Made by a program: the position numbers and the translations under genes
NCBI GenBank assembly: GCA_050011755.1
Contig: JBEKIM010000122.1
Span: 1 to 24,739, forward strand
Length of the DNA stretch: 24,739 nucleotides
Source: Bog-159 sp050011755
GTDB taxonomy: Bacteria > Acidobacteriota > Terriglobia > Bryobacterales > Bryobacteraceae
Direction of reading: 5' to 3'
The notes under the pieces: model-generated
Databases searched by the model: none
Told to the model about the DNA's origin: nothing
What the model saw: only the letters and a program-made list of their open reading frames with translations
Shown here: piece after piece, positions 22,997 through 24,739 of the stretch
Layout: every line of letters starts with the position of its first letter
Position numbering within the stretch: the stretch's first letter is position 1

Positions 22997-23272
22997 GAGT
23001 TATTCCTTGGATTTGAATTTGGGGATGGGATGATGCGTCCATACCCGATTTCATTTTAGGCCGTGGGTGATGGGAACGGCGGTATGTGGATGACGGGGGA
23101 TTAATAAGTGGGGCTGGTGCAGCTAGATGCGGGGTTGGATTATATTTTGCAGATTGGTGACCATACCGGCAGCGGGACTTAAAAGTCCCGCCGGCACGCT
23201 GAAGCGTGCGCCACGGCAAGCGCTACCGTGAAATCGTTGCGGTCTGCACCCATCTTCGAGCCGAAACCCGCC
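22997..23272. other. non-coding stretch with one repeat copy
   Basis: 276 bp, AT-richer than its surroundings (around 23040-23160), between the damaged small gene and the TolB-like gene. No coding signal is seen. The only structure is the twin-hairpin repeat at 23171-23222. Confidence 0.6.
23171..23222 (+). repeat. twin-hairpin dispersed repeat, copy C
   Basis: Same orientation as the 14668 copy, starting at the first hairpin (GCGGGACTT-AA-AAGTCCCGC), then the perfect second hairpin GCACGCT-GA-AGCGTGC and GCCACGGCAAGCG. The TCCANACTCCAG lead-in of the other copies is missing. It ends about 50 bp downstream of the stop of the TolB-like gene. Confidence 0.85.
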
Positions 23273-24397
23273 TTACGGCACCCGCTGGTAACTGATAAAA
23301 GCGATCTTGCGGCTATCGGGCGACCAGCTCGGGCCGCTCCCTTTTCCCCCGATGAATTTCGCCAGCACTCGTACCTTGCCGTCCTGCGTCGAGAGCACTC
23401 GCAGCATCACGTCCTGGTCCTCGGGAATACCCGCCGCGATCGCGCTGGTGGACAGAAACGCGATGTTCCGGCCGTCGGGCGAGACTTGCGGAGAGAAGTT
23501 GTGAAAGCCGTCCGACGGAGGATTCGTCCCGGTAGCGATCGGGCCCGAAGACGCCATTCCGGCGATACCCAGAGCCTCCGGCTTGCCACCTGCCGCCAGG
23601 ATCATCTCGAATACGCCGTCGCTATGAAACATGATGGCGTCGTTGGAACGCCAGACCGGCGACTCCAGGCGTCCCTCGGTGGCATAAACGGCCCGCCGGT
23701 CACCCGCGAGCGGGACCGTTTCAAGCGTGCTATACAACTTGGGCGGCGAGGCGGAGGCCGGCGCGCCAACGGTCAGATCGACGTTCGAGAAAACGGCCTG
23801 CTCCACCGTATCTTTATTGTGCGAGCAGACGCCGATGCCCACGTAGAAAGGATCGTGGATCGGGATGCGCATCGAACCGCCCGAGAATTTCAGATCTTCA
23901 CCCTCCCCCGCTACCCAGATGTAAAAGCTGTCGCCGCGCTTCGCGATGCGCACGCGAACCGGCGCTTTGGTGGCCGATTGGATTTCGGTAGTTTTGGCGC
24001 CCTTTTCGTCGCGCGCTTGCAACGAGGTGAGGCCGTCGCCATGGCGCGCCACGTCGGCGTACGGCGAATCCGCGTCCAGGCTTTGGCGGATCATCAGTAC
24101 GGCTTTGCGGTGCCCTTCCTTGCCGGATCCGATGAACGAGATATCCGCCGCCAGAGAGACATCGCCCGATACCTTCTTCCAAACGAATTGGAACGCGTCC
24201 GTGCCGAACCACATATTCTCGCCGCTGCCGGACAGTGTGTAGGTGCGTTTGGTCGAATCGTATTCGATCGCGCCGGGGTGCAGCACCGTGCCCAGGTCGC
24301 CATGATCTTCGAAGATTCCGAGCGGCGTGGCGGCGGCCGCATGGATCGGCTGTAGGAAATACGCCAACGCCAAAACAATCGAGTGAGTGCGTATCAT
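23273..24397 (-). CDS. exported TolB-like (PD40) protein with N-terminal DUF1349-like domain
   Basis: 374 residues. The signal peptide is MIRTHSIVLALAYFLQPIHA. Residues ~27-210 look like a concanavalin-like beta-sandwich: GSGENMWFGTDAFQFVWKKV, SLAADISFIGSG, VRVRIAKRGDSFYIWVAGEG and PFYVGIGVCSHN, as in DUF1349-type proteins. Residues ~225-374 carry WD40-like PD40 beta-propeller blades: SPVWRSNDAIMFHS, SPQVSPDGRNIAFLSTSAI and GPSWSPDSRKIAFISYQ. Such proteins occur beside glycosidases in Acidobacteriota and probably bind carbohydrate or protein in the periplasm. It starts 18 nt after the end of the upstream glycosidase-like gene, so the two are likely co-transcribed. No enzymatic residues are evident. 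Confidence 0.78.
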   Translation of the reverse strand: MIRTHSIVLALAYFLQPIHAAAATPLGIFEDHGDLGTVLHPGAIEYDSTKRTYTLSGSGENMWFGTDAFQFVWKKVSGDVSLAADISFIGSGKEGHRKAVLMIRQSLDADSPYADVARHGDGLTSLQARDEKGAKTTEIQSATKAPVRVRIAKRGDSFYIWVAGEGEDLKFSGGSMRIPIHDPFYVGIGVCSHNKDTVEQAVFSNVDLTVGAPASASPPKLYSTLETVPLAGDRRAVYATEGRLESPVWRSNDAIMFHSDGVFEMILAAGGKPEALGIAGMASSGPIATGTNPPSDGFHNFSPQVSPDGRNIAFLSTSAIAAGIPEDQDVMLRVLSTQDGKVRVLAKFIGGKGSGPSWSPDSRKIAFISYQRVP

Positions 24398-24415
24398 ATT
24401 GTTTTCCGCCTTTCG

Positions 24416-24739
24416 CTATTGCCGCGAGATCACGTGCGGGTTCGCATACAGCGCGCGCAAGGCATCCGGCCGATCGGCCCCGCTCGCCAAGAACCAGGCC
24501 CACTTGGCGGGCTGTTCCAGCATGCTATCGGTCGGCTCCCAACCGTCCAGTCCCAGTCCGATGACTTTGCCCACCGCGAAACGCGACAGTTCCGCGTCGC
24601 GATGCCATGCGAACGGCGTTTTGCCGAGGTCTACCGCCAGGGCGTCGGCGTATGCCAGGCCGGGGAAGTAGTCGACGTATTGACCCGGTGCGTCGGGACC
24701 GAAAGGCATCCCCGGCGCCGTGGCGTTCCACACCCACAC
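24416..24739 (-). CDS. possible glycoside hydrolase (GH26-like), C-terminal fragment
   Basis: The last ~107 residues of a gene that enters from the right edge; the frame is open to the edge. It reads VWVWNATAPG, then YVDYFPGLAYADALAVDL, VGKVIGLGLDGWEPTDSM, AKWAWFLA and ALYANPHVISRQ. The order W(V)WN, a (D/Y)YFPG-YAD-x-VD block, a strand before the usual nucleophile, WxWF and a terminal 'NHPYVIT'-like ending is what I recall from GH26 mannanases. The nucleophile Glu expected after KxVAL is not obvious here (GLGLDGWE). It could be a divergent or inactive family member, or another TIM-barrel family. Identification is tentative. Confidence 0.45.
   Translation of the reverse strand: MWVWNATAPGMPFGPDAPGQYVDYFPGLAYADALAVDLGKTPFAWHRDAELSRFAVGKVIGLGLDGWEPTDSMLEQPAKWAWFLASGADRPDALRALYANPHVISRQ

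Noticed and set aside
14668..23222. CRISPR array
   Set aside because: The repeat copies are far apart, occur in both orientations and have no regular spacers; they are dispersed hairpin elements, not a CRISPR.

Overview
The window looks like a chromosomal segment of an Acidobacteriota bacterium, probably of the Bryobacter/Solibacter group. This is inferred from a high-GC genome, a secreted NHL-repeat protein with the C-terminal module common in Solibacter-type genomes (TIGR03437 type), DUF5107 and F5/8 C (discoidin)-GH2 carbohydrate proteins, and short twin-hairpin repeats scattered between genes. No rRNA, tRNA, CRISPR array or transposase was seen. Both ends cut through genes.

Layout. 1-4067 (+ strand): 3' part of an NHL-repeat protein, an exported alpha/beta hydrolase, a membrane-anchored TPR protein and a dGTPase-like HD phosphohydrolase. 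4153-11157 (- strand): an exported four-haem cytochrome c protein, a DUF2147 protein, then a sugar-use cluster that reads, in transcription order, sugar MFS transporter, ROK kinase, secreted GH2 glycosidase. Diverging from it, 11231-14404 (+) encodes a large secreted DUF5107/TPR protein. 14405-14794 is non-coding and holds repeats. 14795-19824 (- strand): a very large membrane patatin-like lipase, split by a one-base frameshift, lies downstream of a CTP-synthase-C-terminal-like amidotransferase in which an in-frame TGA falls exactly at the catalytic cysteine position. 20178-22153 (+): acyl-CoA dehydrogenase and SDR in a translationally coupled pair. 22154-23272: repeats, a G-quadruplex-prone tract and a damaged small gene. 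23273-24739 (- strand): a TolB-like exported protein and the end of a possible GH26-type glycosidase.

How genes work together. The MFS/ROK/GH2 set has the logic of a small polysaccharide or aminosugar module: cleave outside the cytoplasm, import, phosphorylate. The divergent DUF5107 protein probably serves the same pathway. The acyl-CoA dehydrogenase and SDR could perform successive oxidations of an acyl-CoA-type substrate.

The strongest observation is the selenoprotein candidate at 19075-19824. TGA at residue 97 replaces the nucleophilic Cys of a class-I glutamine-amidotransferase motif. A hairpin with bacterial SECIS geometry starts 12 nt downstream, and homologous coding sequence continues after the TGA. 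Other notable points are a slippery-looking TTT-TGA frameshift directly after the catalytic DGG motif of the patatin lipase, a lost segment and frame break at the N-terminus of the GH2 gene, and a family of roughly 63-bp twin-hairpin repeats.
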